This document shows positions 24,701 through 33,360 of a stretch of DNA of 64,000 nt, in pieces (position 1 is the stretch's first letter; every line of letters begins with the position of its first letter). The notes beneath the pieces are model-generated. The model saw only the letters and a program-made list of their open reading frames with translations. It did not search any database and was not told where the DNA came from. Where the stretch lies: the NCBI GenBank assembly GCA_963703125.1, contig OY969790.1, forward strand, positions 3,534,001 to 3,598,000. Direction: 5' to 3'. The DNA comes from MFD04716-140 sp963703125. Lineage in GTDB: Bacteria; Bacteroidota; Bacteroidia; Flavobacteriales; Flavobacteriaceae. The translations under genes were made by a program, and so were the position numbers.

Positions 24701-25447
24701 ATGAAACTTTTACAGGACAAAAACGTAATTATAACTGGGGCCAGTAGAGGTATTGGCATGGGTATAGCCCAAGTATTTGCCGATAATGGTGCCAATGTGG
24801 CCTTTACCTATAGTTCTAGCGAGGGTCCCGCTCTGCAACTTGAAAAAGAATTGAAAGGAAAAGGTGTTAAGGCAAAAGCGTACAAAAGCAACGCTGCAAG
24901 TTTTGCAGAGGCTGAAAAGCTTGTAGAAAATGTGCTTTCAGATTTTGGGAGCATAGATGTCCTGATAAATAATGCAGGAATCACTAAGGATAATTTATTG
25001 ATCCGCATGGCTGAAGCCGATTTTGATTCGGTAATTGAAATCAATTTGAAGTCCGTCTTCAATATGACAAAAGCGGTACAGCGCACTATGCTTAAACAAC
25101 GTAAAGGTTCAATAATCAATATGAGCAGTGTCGTCGGGGTGAAGGGCAATGCCGGGCAAACAAATTATGCCGCTTCCAAGGCCGGCATGATCGGGTTTAC
25201 AAAATCAGTGGCACTGGAACTAGGTTCTAGAAACATTCGATGCAATGCCATTGCACCTGGATTTATAGAAACTGAAATGACGGGTAAATTGGATGAGAAA
25301 ACGGTTCAGGGATGGCGTGATGCAATTCCATTAAAACGAGGTGGGACACCAGAAGATATTGCCAATTCCTGCTTGTTTTTTGCCTCCGATCTATCTGCAT
25401 ATATAACAGGTCAAGTCCTAAATGTAGATGGCGGCATGTTGACCTAA
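24701..25447 (+). CDS. fabG: 3-oxoacyl-[acyl-carrier-protein] reductase
   Basis: 248 residues, standard SDR. TGASRGIGMGIA is the NADPH-binding motif at about 12-23; NNAG at 86-89; the catalytic Ser in MSSVVG (about 138), Tyr and Lys in YAASKAG (about 155-159); and the FabG-type tail APGFIETEMTGKL, LFFASDLSAYITGQVLNVDGGM. It reduces beta-ketoacyl-ACP in fatty acid elongation. It is separated from sucD by a terminator and followed by the VWA membrane protein gene after 90 bases. Confidence 0.93.
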   Translation: MKLLQDKNVIITGASRGIGMGIAQVFADNGANVAFTYSSSEGPALQLEKELKGKGVKAKAYKSNAASFAEAEKLVENVLSDFGSIDVLINNAGITKDNLLIRMAEADFDSVIEINLKSVFNMTKAVQRTMLKQRKGSIINMSSVVGVKGNAGQTNYAASKAGMIGFTKSVALELGSRNIRCNAIAPGFIETEMTGKLDEKTVQGWRDAIPLKRGGTPEDIANSCLFFASDLSAYITGQVLNVDGGMLT

Positions 25448-25537
25448 AACATACTATTTGATTGCCTAGCCTGTCGCAAAACCGACTTTAATTTTAGCTT
25501 TTTTTAAAATAAATATCGACAGGAAATTCTCGTCTAA

Positions 25538-27565
25538 ATGCAGGTACAAACTTCCCTTTTTATTATTCTTGCTGCGATTGTGGCCCTTGGGATAGTTTTT
25601 TTTCAATACTTTTTCCAAAAAAAAAGACGAGGAAATTTAGTTATATCGCTATCCTTTCTTCGTTTCATAGCTTTACTGGGGCTTTTTATACTACTAATTA
25701 ATCCAAAATTTTCCAAAACATCATTGACTTTGGACAAGCCCAATCTGATTGTTCTAACGGACAACTCATCTTCTGTAAAGGATTCGGAGAATGACATCCG
25801 TTCAGTTTTAAAGGCCATTCGGCAGAGTGATAAAGTTGGAGGAAAGTTTAATGTGATGGAGTATAATTTTGGTAAGGAGTTAAAAAATTCTGATAGTCTG
25901 ACATTTTCTGACAGAAATACCGATATCAGTAAGGCAATATCTACTTTGGACCGCCTACATGATAGGACCAACTCGGCAGTCATACTTGTAACAGACGGAA
26001 ACCAAACTCTTGGTGCGGATTATCGCTACTTAGGAAATGAGGCCAAATTTCCAATTTACCCCATTGTCATTGGTGATACAACTACATTTGAAGACTTGAG
26101 AATTGACCAAGTGAACGTAAACCGTTACGCATTTTTGAAGAATAAATTTCCAGTCGAGGTATACATTAATTATGAAGGAGAAAATCAAGTAAATTCAGCC
26201 ACTACCATTGAGTTTGATGGTAAAGTGGTGTATCGCGAAAATTTGATTTTCTCACCCATTGAAAACACTAAAATTGTGAATACCCAAATCGAATCTAATT
26301 CGGTAGGGCCAAAATCAATCAAGGTTTCAATAGCTTCATTGGACAATGAAAGAAACAAGTTGAACAATCAAAAAACTTTGGCGATTGAGGTTATTGATGA
26401 GAAAACCAACATTACAATAGTTTCTGACCTAATTCATCCTGATCTGGGAGCGTTGAAAAAAGCCTTAGAAAGTAATGAGCAGCGAACCGTCACCATTAAA
26501 AAACCAACAGCAGATATCAAAGAGTTTGAAGCAACGGAACTTTTTATTTTATATCAGCCAAGTTCTTCCTTTAATGAGATCCAGAAACATATTTCGAAAA
26601 AAAACTCCAGTGTCTTTGTAATTACAGGAAACAATACAAATTGGAAATTTGTAAATGAATTGGATCCAGAAGTTACAGTTGAGGAAGGGTATCCAAAACA
26701 AGACATTTTTGGGGTATTGAATAGGTCGTTTACAAAATATGATATTTCGGAATATTCATTTGAAGGTTATCCACCACTTGAAAGTAATTCTGGAGCAATA
26801 CGTGTTTCGGGTGATTTTGAAGCATTGATCAATATGCAAATTAAGGGAGTTGATGTAGGCAGTCCGTTGCTATTTGTCAAGGATGATAAAAGCCAAAAAA
26901 AGGCCTTTCTAATTGGGCAAAACATATGGAAATGGCGAATGCAAAATTATCGGGACAACCAAGATTTTAAAAAGTTCGATGACCTTGTAGGAAAGCTAGT
27001 ACTATATTTAACAAGCTCTAAGCCCAAAAACAGACTGCAAGTTGACTATAAATCAGTTTATGAGGGTAGTAACGTGGCAAAGATAACGGCGACTTATTTC
27101 GATGAGGGTTTCGAATTTGACCCTTCTGCCAGCATCACTTTAAAATTGGATGGTAACAACAATGGCATCAAAAAGGAAATTCCGATGTTGTTGAAAAGTG
27201 GTTACTATGAGACGGATCTTTCGGGTCTTCCTTCTGGAAATTATGATTTCAATGTCAATGTACAACCTGAAAATAGGTCCAAAACAGGGAATTTCACCAT
27301 ATTGGACTTTGATGTAGAGCAACAATTTTCCTCCAGTGATTATAAGAAACTGGCACTTTTGGCATCAAATTCGGGAGGCTCTGTTTTTTTTCCTTCGGAA
27401 GTTGAATCTTTGATTCAAAATGTAACAAATGACCCTCGTTTTCGACCTATCCAGAGCAGCATCGAAAAAGTTGTATCTTTAATCGATTTCCGACTTTTAT
27501 TGGCCATTATTGTGGCCGCACTTTCACTTGAGTGGTTTATCAGAAAGTATAACGGATTAACTTAA
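25538..27565 (+). CDS. Membrane-anchored VWA-domain protein
   Basis: 675 residues. Two N-terminal membrane helices (about 5-25 and 38-57), then a VWA-like domain beginning LIVLTDNSSSVKD with a MIDAS DxSxS-type motif, a T in ...NSAVILVTDGNQT and an acidic loop. A long beta-rich periplasmic region follows (glutamine amidotransferase-like/Ig-like segments) and a C-terminal helix near 650-668 (RLLLAIIVAALSLEWF). This layout is typical of BatA-like or hypothetical VWA proteins of Bacteroidota. It lies 12 bases before the prohibitin gene, so they are probably cotranscribed. Confidence 0.75.
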   Translation: MQVQTSLFIILAAIVALGIVFFQYFFQKKRRGNLVISLSFLRFIALLGLFILLINPKFSKTSLTLDKPNLIVLTDNSSSVKDSENDIRSVLKAIRQSDKVGGKFNVMEYNFGKELKNSDSLTFSDRNTDISKAISTLDRLHDRTNSAVILVTDGNQTLGADYRYLGNEAKFPIYPIVIGDTTTFEDLRIDQVNVNRYAFLKNKFPVEVYINYEGENQVNSATTIEFDGKVVYRENLIFSPIENTKIVNTQIESNSVGPKSIKVSIASLDNERNKLNNQKTLAIEVIDEKTNITIVSDLIHPDLGALKKALESNEQRTVTIKKPTADIKEFEATELFILYQPSSSFNEIQKHISKKNSSVFVITGNNTNWKFVNELDPEVTVEEGYPKQDIFGVLNRSFTKYDISEYSFEGYPPLESNSGAIRVSGDFEALINMQIKGVDVGSPLLFVKDDKSQKKAFLIGQNIWKWRMQNYRDNQDFKKFDDLVGKLVLYLTSSKPKNRLQVDYKSVYEGSNVAKITATYFDEGFEFDPSASITLKLDGNNNGIKKEIPMLLKSGYYETDLSGLPSGNYDFNVNVQPENRSKTGNFTILDFDVEQQFSSSDYKKLALLASNSGGSVFFPSEVESLIQNVTNDPRFRPIQSSIEKVVSLIDFRLLLAIIVAALSLEWFIRKYNGLT

Positions 27566-27576
27566 AACAAAACTAA

Positions 27577-28392
27577 ATGGACAAATTACCAAAAATTGCA
27601 TTACCGGCAATCATTGCAGCCGTTGCCCTTATTATCTTAATTTCAAAATCAGCGGTTACCATTGGCTCAGGAGAGGCCGGGGTGCTATATAAGACATTTG
27701 GTGGAGGGGTAGTTACCGATCAACCACCTTTGGGCGAAGGGTTTCATATTGTGGCACCTTGGAACAAGGTATTTGTATACGAGGTACGTCAACAGGAAGT
27801 TTTTGAAAAAATGCAAGTTTTATCATCGAACGGATTGGAAATTAAATTGGATGCCTCAGCTTGGTTCGAACCAAAACGTGAACTTTTAGGCAAATTGCAC
27901 CAAGAGAAAGGCACCGAATATGTTCAACGTGTATTGTTGCCTACCATTCGTTCGGCAGCACGAAGCGTTGTGGGCCGATATACACCCGAACAACTATATT
28001 CAAGCAAGCGGGATGCGATACAGAGGGAGATTTTTGAGGAGACCAAAAAAATAGTGGACGGTCAGTACATTCAACTTAATGAGATTTTGGTACGCGATGT
28101 GACCTTGCCTGCAACCATTAAAGAGGCAATTGAACGTAAGTTAAAGCAAGAACAAGAATCTTTGGAATATGAGTTTCGTTTGGTCACGGCCAAAAAGGAA
28201 GCTGAAAAAGTAACAATCGAAGCCCAAGGAAAAGCGGATGCGAATAAGATCTTAAGTGCTTCGTTGACCGATAAAATTTTACAGGATAAAGGAATAGATG
28301 CGACTCTGGAACTTGCCAAATCGCCCAATTCAAAGGTGGTCATTGTAGGCAGTGGGGATTCAGGTTTACCTTTGATTTTAGGTAATAATTAA
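27577..28392 (+). CDS. Prohibitin / SPFH domain membrane protein
   Basis: 271 residues. An N-terminal membrane anchor (about 8-24), then the PHB/SPFH domain (SGEAGVLYKTFGGGVVTDQPPLGEGFHIVAPWNKVFVYEVRQQE) to about 200. A coiled-coil rich C-terminal half with ERKLKQEQESLEYEFRLVTAKKEAEKVTIEAQGKADANK matches the prohibitin signature. It probably organises membrane microdomains or protects proteases. It ends 9 bases before the -33 element of the his operon promoter. Confidence 0.88.
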   Translation: MDKLPKIALPAIIAAVALIILISKSAVTIGSGEAGVLYKTFGGGVVTDQPPLGEGFHIVAPWNKVFVYEVRQQEVFEKMQVLSSNGLEIKLDASAWFEPKRELLGKLHQEKGTEYVQRVLLPTIRSAARSVVGRYTPEQLYSSKRDAIQREIFEETKKIVDGQYIQLNEILVRDVTLPATIKEAIERKLKQEQESLEYEFRLVTAKKEAEKVTIEAQGKADANKILSASLTDKILQDKGIDATLELAKSPNSKVVIVGSGDSGLPLILGNN

Positions 28393-28400
28393 AATAATTT

Positions 28401-28430
28401 TTTGTTAAATCAAAATAAGTTTTACTTTTA
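28401..28430 (+). promoter_or_regulatory. his operon promoter
   Basis: TTTG at 28401-28404 (-33) and TACTTTTA at 28423-28430 (-7, one mismatch to TAnnTTTG), 18 bases apart. This matches the Bacteroidota consensus layout. The leader peptide ATG follows the -7 box by 7 bases. Confidence 0.65.
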
Positions 28431-28437
28431 CGAAGTA

Positions 28438-28494
28438 ATGACAAACAATAAGACACATCATCATCATTTCCATACTTGCTCTCAAGCGAGGTAG
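28438..28494 (+). CDS. Histidine operon leader peptide
   Basis: An 18-codon ORF, MTNNKTHHHHFHTCSQAR, with five His codons in a run of six (HHHHFH), located between the his promoter and an intrinsic terminator upstream of hisG. This is the classic layout of an attenuation leader: ribosome stalling on His codons when charged tRNA-His is scarce would favour an antiterminator. It has not been described here before to my knowledge, but the sequence itself shows the design. Alternative folds downstream include a small hairpin at about 28476-28490 (CTTGC/GCGAG), and a TGCTC (28477-28481) complementary to GAGCA in the terminator (28533-28537). Confidence 0.85.
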   Translation: MTNNKTHHHHFHTCSQAR

Positions 28495-28522
28495 AAATGT
28501 ATTGTAGTGTTACAACATATTT

Positions 28523-28550
28523 AAACCCGTTTGAGCAATCAAACGGGTTT
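28523..28550 (+). terminator. his operon attenuator terminator
   Basis: A 12-bp perfect stem, AAACCCGTTTGA / TCAAACGGGTTT, with a GCAA tetraloop, followed by TGCTTTTG. It lies between the leader peptide and hisG, so it must be read through for operon expression. Confidence 0.9.
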
Positions 28551-28593
28551 TGCTTTTGAGCCTTTTTGAAAGCTTGAACATAAACAGATCAAA

Positions 28594-29451
28594 ATGACAA
28601 AAATTAGAATAGCAATTCAAAAGGCAGGACGCTTAAATGAGGAGTCCATTGAAATTTTAAAGGATTGCGGTATATCAATTGACAATGGCAAGGATCAGCT
28701 AAAGGCCTCCTCAAGAAATTTCCCTATGGAAGTTTTCTATCTTAGAAACGGGGATATACCCCAGTATTTAAGAGATGGGGTAGTGGATATAGCCATCATA
28801 GGTGAGAATGTCTTGGTAGAAAAGGGCGAGGATATTTCGGTTGTTGAAAAGTTAGGTTTTTCTAAGTGCAAAGTTTCCTTGGCGGTTCCCAAATCTTTTA
28901 AATATAGTTCCATCCAAGATTTTGAGGGCAAACGAATTGCCACTTCTTATCCCAATACCGTAAAAAATTATTTACGGCAAAGAGGGATAAATGCAGAATT
29001 GCATATCATAAGCGGATCGGTGGAAATTGCTCCAAATATTGGACTTTCGGAGGCTATTTGTGATATTGTCTCCAGCGGAAGCACACTTTTTAAGAACAAT
29101 CTTAAGGAGGTTGAGGTAATGTTGACCAGTGAGGCGGTACTGGCCGTGTCACCACTAATTTCGGAGGAAAGAAAACAATTGCTCAAGAAATTACAATTTA
29201 GGATACAAGCTGTGTTAAGGGCACGGCAGTCAAAATATGTGCTTTTAAATGCCCCAAACAGTAAATTGGATGCAATCTTAAAATTATTACCAGGAATGCG
29301 CAGCCCTACTGTATTGCCATTGGCGGAAGATGGTTGGAGCTCTGTACATACCGTGATCAATAAAGACAAGTTTTGGGAAGTCATTGATGAGTTGAAAGAA
29401 GCTGGAGCTGAAGGGATTTTGGTCTGTCCAATTGAAAAAATGGTTTTATAA
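28594..29451 (+). CDS. hisG: ATP phosphoribosyltransferase, long form
   Basis: 285 residues, the long HisG with a C-terminal regulatory ACT-like domain (about 210-285). First and committed step of histidine synthesis. Motifs include RIAIQKAGRLNEESIEILKDCGI, DIAIIGENVLVE, the PRPP-binding GSVEIAPNIGLSEAICDIVSSGSTLF, and a C-terminal histidine-feedback region. The long form is catalytically self-sufficient and needs no HisZ, and none is seen. It starts 43 bases after the attenuator hairpin. Confidence 0.96.
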   Translation: MTKIRIAIQKAGRLNEESIEILKDCGISIDNGKDQLKASSRNFPMEVFYLRNGDIPQYLRDGVVDIAIIGENVLVEKGEDISVVEKLGFSKCKVSLAVPKSFKYSSIQDFEGKRIATSYPNTVKNYLRQRGINAELHIISGSVEIAPNIGLSEAICDIVSSGSTLFKNNLKEVEVMLTSEAVLAVSPLISEERKQLLKKLQFRIQAVLRARQSKYVLLNAPNSKLDAILKLLPGMRSPTVLPLAEDGWSSVHTVINKDKFWEVIDELKEAGAEGILVCPIEKMVL

Positions 29452-29452
29452 A

Positions 29453-30736
29453 ATGAACAAGATATTTAACCCGAAACGAGAAGATTGGACATCGATTTTA
29501 AAGCGACCTACGGAAACCGTAGCGGATATAGAGGGTATTGTAAATTCAATATTTAGGGAAGTAGCGGAAGGTGGGGACGATGTATTAAGGAAGTACACCA
29601 AGAAATTCGATAAGGTTACTTTGGGCAGTTTATTGGTTTCCAGACAGGAAATCGAAGAAGCAAAAGGCCAAGTTTCCAGCGAGTTAAAGGAGGCCATTCA
29701 ACTGGCGAAGAATAACATTGAAAAATTCCATAGAGCACAATCAACTCCCAAAGTGGAGGTTGAAACTACTCAGGGAGTTCTTTGTTGGCAAGAAAAACGG
29801 CCCATTCAAAAAGTTGGACTCTACATTCCAGGTGGAACGGCACCCTTATTTTCAACAATATTAATGTTGGCAATTCCGGCCAAGATTGCAGGTTGTGAAG
29901 AAATTGTGCTATGTTCCCCTCCCTATGAAGAAGGAAAAATACATCCAGCAATTTTATACACCGCCAATGAATGCGGTGTGACGCAAATTTTTAAAATAGG
30001 GGGCATACAGGCAATTGCCAGTATGACATTTGGAACTGAAAGCGTGCCACAAGTCTATAAAATATTTGGGCCGGGTAACCAGTTTGTAACGGTTGCCAAA
30101 CAAATTGCCACCAAACATGGTGTTGCCATAGATATGCCGGCCGGTTCAAGTGAATTACTGGTAGTGGCTGATGATTCTGCCAATGCCGTGTTTGTAGCTT
30201 CGGATCTATTGAGTCAGGCGGAACACGGAATTGATAGTCAAGTCATTTTGGTGTCCACATCTAAAACCATGATCAAAGCCGTTGAAAAGGAAATTGAGGG
30301 GCAGTTGAAGAAATTACCAAGAAAGGAGATTGCTAAAAAGGCCATGGAGAACAGTAAACTGATTTTTGTCGGGGATGACAAAACCGCCATGGATCTTATA
30401 AATGAATATGGACCGGAACACCTAATCATTTGCACAAAGAACGAGAATTTTTACATCGAAAATATTCACAATGCCGGGTCGGTATTCATCGGTAATTTTA
30501 CTCCTGAGAGTGCTGGTGATTATGCTTCTGGAACCAATCATACACTGCCAACCAATGGATATGCAAAACAATATAGCGGTGTGAATTTAGACAGTTTTCT
30601 TAAAAGCATGACTTTCCAGAAAATCTCTGAGGAAGGAATAGCTCGAATAGGAAATGCCATTGAAGTGATGGCAGAGGCCGAGGGATTGCAGGCGCATAAA
30701 AATGCCATTACATTAAGATTGAATAGTTTAAAATGA
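29453..30736 (+). CDS. hisD: Histidinol dehydrogenase
   Basis: 427 residues from the ATG at 29453, one base after the hisG stop. An earlier in-frame ATG would overlap hisG by 20 bases and is rejected. Zn- and NAD-dependent, converts histidinol to histidine. Motifs: LYIPGGTAPLFSTILMLAIPAKIAGC, then KIFGPGNQFVTVAK, AGSSELLV, the EHGIDSQ zinc site, and GPEHLIICTKN and GDYASGTNHTLPTNG. It overlaps hisC by 4 bases (ATGA). Confidence 0.97.
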   Translation: MNKIFNPKREDWTSILKRPTETVADIEGIVNSIFREVAEGGDDVLRKYTKKFDKVTLGSLLVSRQEIEEAKGQVSSELKEAIQLAKNNIEKFHRAQSTPKVEVETTQGVLCWQEKRPIQKVGLYIPGGTAPLFSTILMLAIPAKIAGCEEIVLCSPPYEEGKIHPAILYTANECGVTQIFKIGGIQAIASMTFGTESVPQVYKIFGPGNQFVTVAKQIATKHGVAIDMPAGSSELLVVADDSANAVFVASDLLSQAEHGIDSQVILVSTSKTMIKAVEKEIEGQLKKLPRKEIAKKAMENSKLIFVGDDKTAMDLINEYGPEHLIICTKNENFYIENIHNAGSVFIGNFTPESAGDYASGTNHTLPTNGYAKQYSGVNLDSFLKSMTFQKISEEGIARIGNAIEVMAEAEGLQAHKNAITLRLNSLK

Positions 30737-31776
30737 GTTTTGACATACATACTTTAATTCGTGAAAACCTAAAGGATCTAAAACCGTATTCATCGGCTCG
30801 AAATGAATATGTTTCAGATGGTTCTCAAATGGTCTTTTTGGACGCCAATGAAAATCCATTTGAAAACGGTGTCAATAGGTACCCGGATCCCCATCAACGC
30901 AGTTTAAAAGCTGTTTTGGCAGAACAAAAGGGAGTTGGAATTGAGAATATCCTTTTGGGCAATGGTAGTGACGAAGTCCTAGATTTGGTTTATAGGGCGT
31001 TTTGCGAACCTAAGATTGATAATATTATTACCCTTCCACCAACCTATGGAATGTATGGGGTACTTGCCGGAATTAATAATGTTGAGAATCGAGAGGTTCT
31101 GCTAACTGCCGATTTTGAACCAAATGTGAAGGACATCTTGAAAGTAAGTGATGACAATTCTAAACTTCTTTTTATTTGTTCACCTAATAATCCAACGGCA
31201 AACAGTTTTTCCGCTTCCAAAATTAACAACCTTCTTGAAAACTTTAAAGGCCTGGTGGTAATTGATGAGGCGTATGTTGATTTTGCAAAAGATAAAAGCT
31301 GGGTGAACAAATTGGATACACATCCAAATTTGATTGTTACACAAACTTTATCCAAAGCCTATGGAATGGCCGGGATTCGACTGGGAATTTGTTATGCATC
31401 CAAAGAAATTATTGCCATTCTCAATAAAATAAAACCTCCCTATAATGTGAACGAACTAACACAGCAAAAAGCATTGGGGAGAGTCTTGGACAGGGAACAA
31501 GTAAAATTGGAAGTCGAACAAATATTGCAAGAAAGAGAATTGGTGTCTAAGGCACTTCATGAAATAGATTTTGTTTCCAAAGTATACCCATCCGATGCTA
31601 ATTTTGTTCTTGCCAAGGTTGATGATGCGAATAAAAGGTACCAGCAATTAGTGTCAAAAGGTATTGTTGTTCGTAACAGAAATTCACAGCCTTTATGCCA
31701 AAATACACTGCGATTTACCATAGGAACAAAGCAGGAGAACGAGAAATTATTTAAAGTATTAAAAGAATTGAAATGA
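30733..31776 (+). CDS. hisC: Histidinol-phosphate aminotransferase
   Basis: 347 residues, fold-type I PLP enzyme. Visible: NPFENGVNRYPDPHQRSLKAVLAEQKGV, GSDEVLDLVYRAF, the PLP segment SPNNPTAN, the aspartate motif VIDEAYVDF, and the PLP lysine in TLSKAYGMAGIRLG. It converts imidazole acetol-phosphate to histidinol phosphate. It overlaps hisD and hisB by 4 bases each, tightly coupled. Confidence 0.96.
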   Translation: MSFDIHTLIRENLKDLKPYSSARNEYVSDGSQMVFLDANENPFENGVNRYPDPHQRSLKAVLAEQKGVGIENILLGNGSDEVLDLVYRAFCEPKIDNIITLPPTYGMYGVLAGINNVENREVLLTADFEPNVKDILKVSDDNSKLLFICSPNNPTANSFSASKINNLLENFKGLVVIDEAYVDFAKDKSWVNKLDTHPNLIVTQTLSKAYGMAGIRLGICYASKEIIAILNKIKPPYNVNELTQQKALGRVLDREQVKLEVEQILQERELVSKALHEIDFVSKVYPSDANFVLAKVDDANKRYQQLVSKGIVVRNRNSQPLCQNTLRFTIGTKQENEKLFKVLKELK

Positions 31777-32907
31777 AAAAAGTACTCTTCATTGATAGGG
31801 ATGGGACGATAATAAAAGAAACAGTTGACGAACAAATAGACGCTTTTGAAAAAATGGTCTTTTACCCGAAAGCTTTCACATTTTTAGGAAAAATAGCTAA
31901 GGAATTGGATTATGAACTGGTGATGATTACAAATCAGGATGGCTTGGGGCACCAATAGTTTTCCTGAGGAAACATTTTGGCCCGTTCACAATTTCATTCT
32001 AAAATCTTTTGAAAATGAGGGAGTTGTATTTGATAAAGTTTTCTTGGACAGAACATTTCCACACGAAAATGCGAATACCCGCAAACCGGGAACCGGACTT
32101 TTGACCGAATATTTTTCGGATGATTATGATTTAAAGAATTCCTTCGTCATAGGGGATCGGTTGACCGATATGGAATTGGCCAAAAATTTGGGTTCAAAAG
32201 GCATTTTTATCAACGATAATACCAATCTGGGCTCGAGTGACATTACCGTGAAAAGAGAAGAATTGAGCAACGCAATCGCACTTGAGAACAATGATTGGGA
32301 ACGTATATATGAATTTCTAAAATTGGAAAATCGCGTTTCGGAAATAATCCGTAAAACCAATGAGACAGATATACGGATCAAATTAAATATTGACGGAACA
32401 GGAAAAAGCGCTATTGATACGGGTCTAGCTTTTTTTGATCATATGCTCGATCAATTGGCGAGACACGGCCAGATGGATTTGGAAATCAAAGTGAATGGGG
32501 ATCTTGAGGTAGATGAACATCATACAATCGAAGATACCGCTATAGCATTGGGTGAAGTATTCCATAAAGCCCTAGGGAACAAATTGGGTATTGAACGTTA
32601 CGGATTCTGTCTTCCAATGGATGATTGTCTGGCACAAGTGGCGATTGATTTTGGTGGCCGAAATTGGCTGGTCTGGGATGCGGATTTCAAACGGGAAAAA
32701 ATAGGCGAAATGCCAACCGAAATGTTTCACCATTTTTTCAAATCATTTACCGATGGGGCCAAAGCGAATTTGAACATAAAGGCGGAAGGCTCCAACGAAC
32801 ACCACAAAATCGAAGCTATTTTTAAGGCATTCGCAAAGTCAATAAAAATGGCGGTCAAGAGAGATGTGGAAAAAATGGTGCTGCCTAGTACGAAAGGGAT
32901 GCTGTAA
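31773..32907 (+). pseudogene. hisB: Imidazoleglycerol-phosphate dehydratase / histidinol-phosphatase, frameshifted
   Basis: The bifunctional enzyme is split into two frames. The N-terminal HAD phosphatase (FIDRDGTIIKET...VMITNQDGLG) runs from 31773 and hits a stop at 31958; the rest (TNSFPEETFWPVHNF, FPHENANTRKPGTGLL, then the dehydratase with HMLDQLARHGQ, DEHHTIEDTAIALGE, EAIFKAFAKSIKMAV) is in the +1 frame. Removing one G from the G4 run at 31946-31949 restores DGLGTNSFPEE and a 377-residue protein. Without it steps 6 and 8 of the pathway would fail and the cell would be a histidine auxotroph, so sequencing error is quite possible. It overlaps hisC by 4 bases. Confidence 0.9.
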
Positions 32908-32915
32908 AATAGGAG

Positions 32916-33352
32916 GTACAAGGTTAAAAGTACAAAGAAATGCAAGATTTAAAATCTCGAACCAAAAAATTTGCCGTTGATTGTTGGAAGTTCTGCGAGC
33001 AAGTTCCTAGGTCTAGAGAACTAGATGCACGGGTAAGACAATTGATACATAGCTCAAGTTCAGTAAGAGACAATTATAGGGCATCACAAAGAGCTAAGTC
33101 TGCAGCGGATTTATTAATGAACTTAAGATTGTTGAGGAAGAGGTAGATGAATCGGCATATTGGTTAGAGCTATTTCTAGAAATCAATAGTGACAAAATAC
33201 ATCAAATAGAAATATTGCACAAAGAAGCAAAAGAGCTTCTGGCATAGTAGTAGCATCCATTAAAACATCAAGAAAAAGCAACGAAAAGTAGTAGAACTAT
33301 TAGCAAGCTGACAGGAGAAAAACCTTCGTGTCTCCTACTTTAAACCTTGTAC
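32916..33352. repeat. Inverted repeats flanking the four-helix-bundle gene
   Basis: A 17-mer at 32916-32932 (GTACAAGGTTAAAAGTA) and its complement at 33336-33352 (TACTTTAAACCTTGTAC) match at 16 of 17 positions. They bracket the 4HB gene inside the his operon, so the RNA would fold into a stem closing a loop that contains the whole gene. Such stems are typical of bacterial intervening sequences. Confidence 0.8.
32940..33247 (+). pseudogene. Four-helix-bundle (23S rRNA IVP-like) protein gene, frameshifted
   Basis: The start frame encodes MQDLKSRTKKFAVDCWKF and RASQRAKSAADLL, typical of TIGR02436/IVP-like four-helix bundle proteins, then hits a stop at 33146. The family's second half (INELKIVEEEVDESAYWLEL then EINSDKIHQIEILHKEAKELLA) is in another frame and ends at 33247. 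Adding one T in the TTT run at 33110-33112 restores a protein of about 102 residues, near the usual 110-120. Relatives are often found inside 23S rRNA intervening sequences or as stand-alone cassettes. It sits between hisB and hisH, flanked by inverted repeats. Confidence 0.85.
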
Positions 33353-33360
33353 CTTTAAAT

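Noticed and set aside
28393..28437. Terminator of the prohibitin gene
   Set aside because: No hairpin; the A/T-rich sequence there is better explained by the his promoter, so the prohibitin transcript may run into the attenuator region.
31946..31958. Programmed ribosomal frameshift in hisB
   Set aside because: A +1 shift would be needed, and the context TTG GGG CAC lacks a recognised +1 signal such as the prfB type; a simple indel explains it better.
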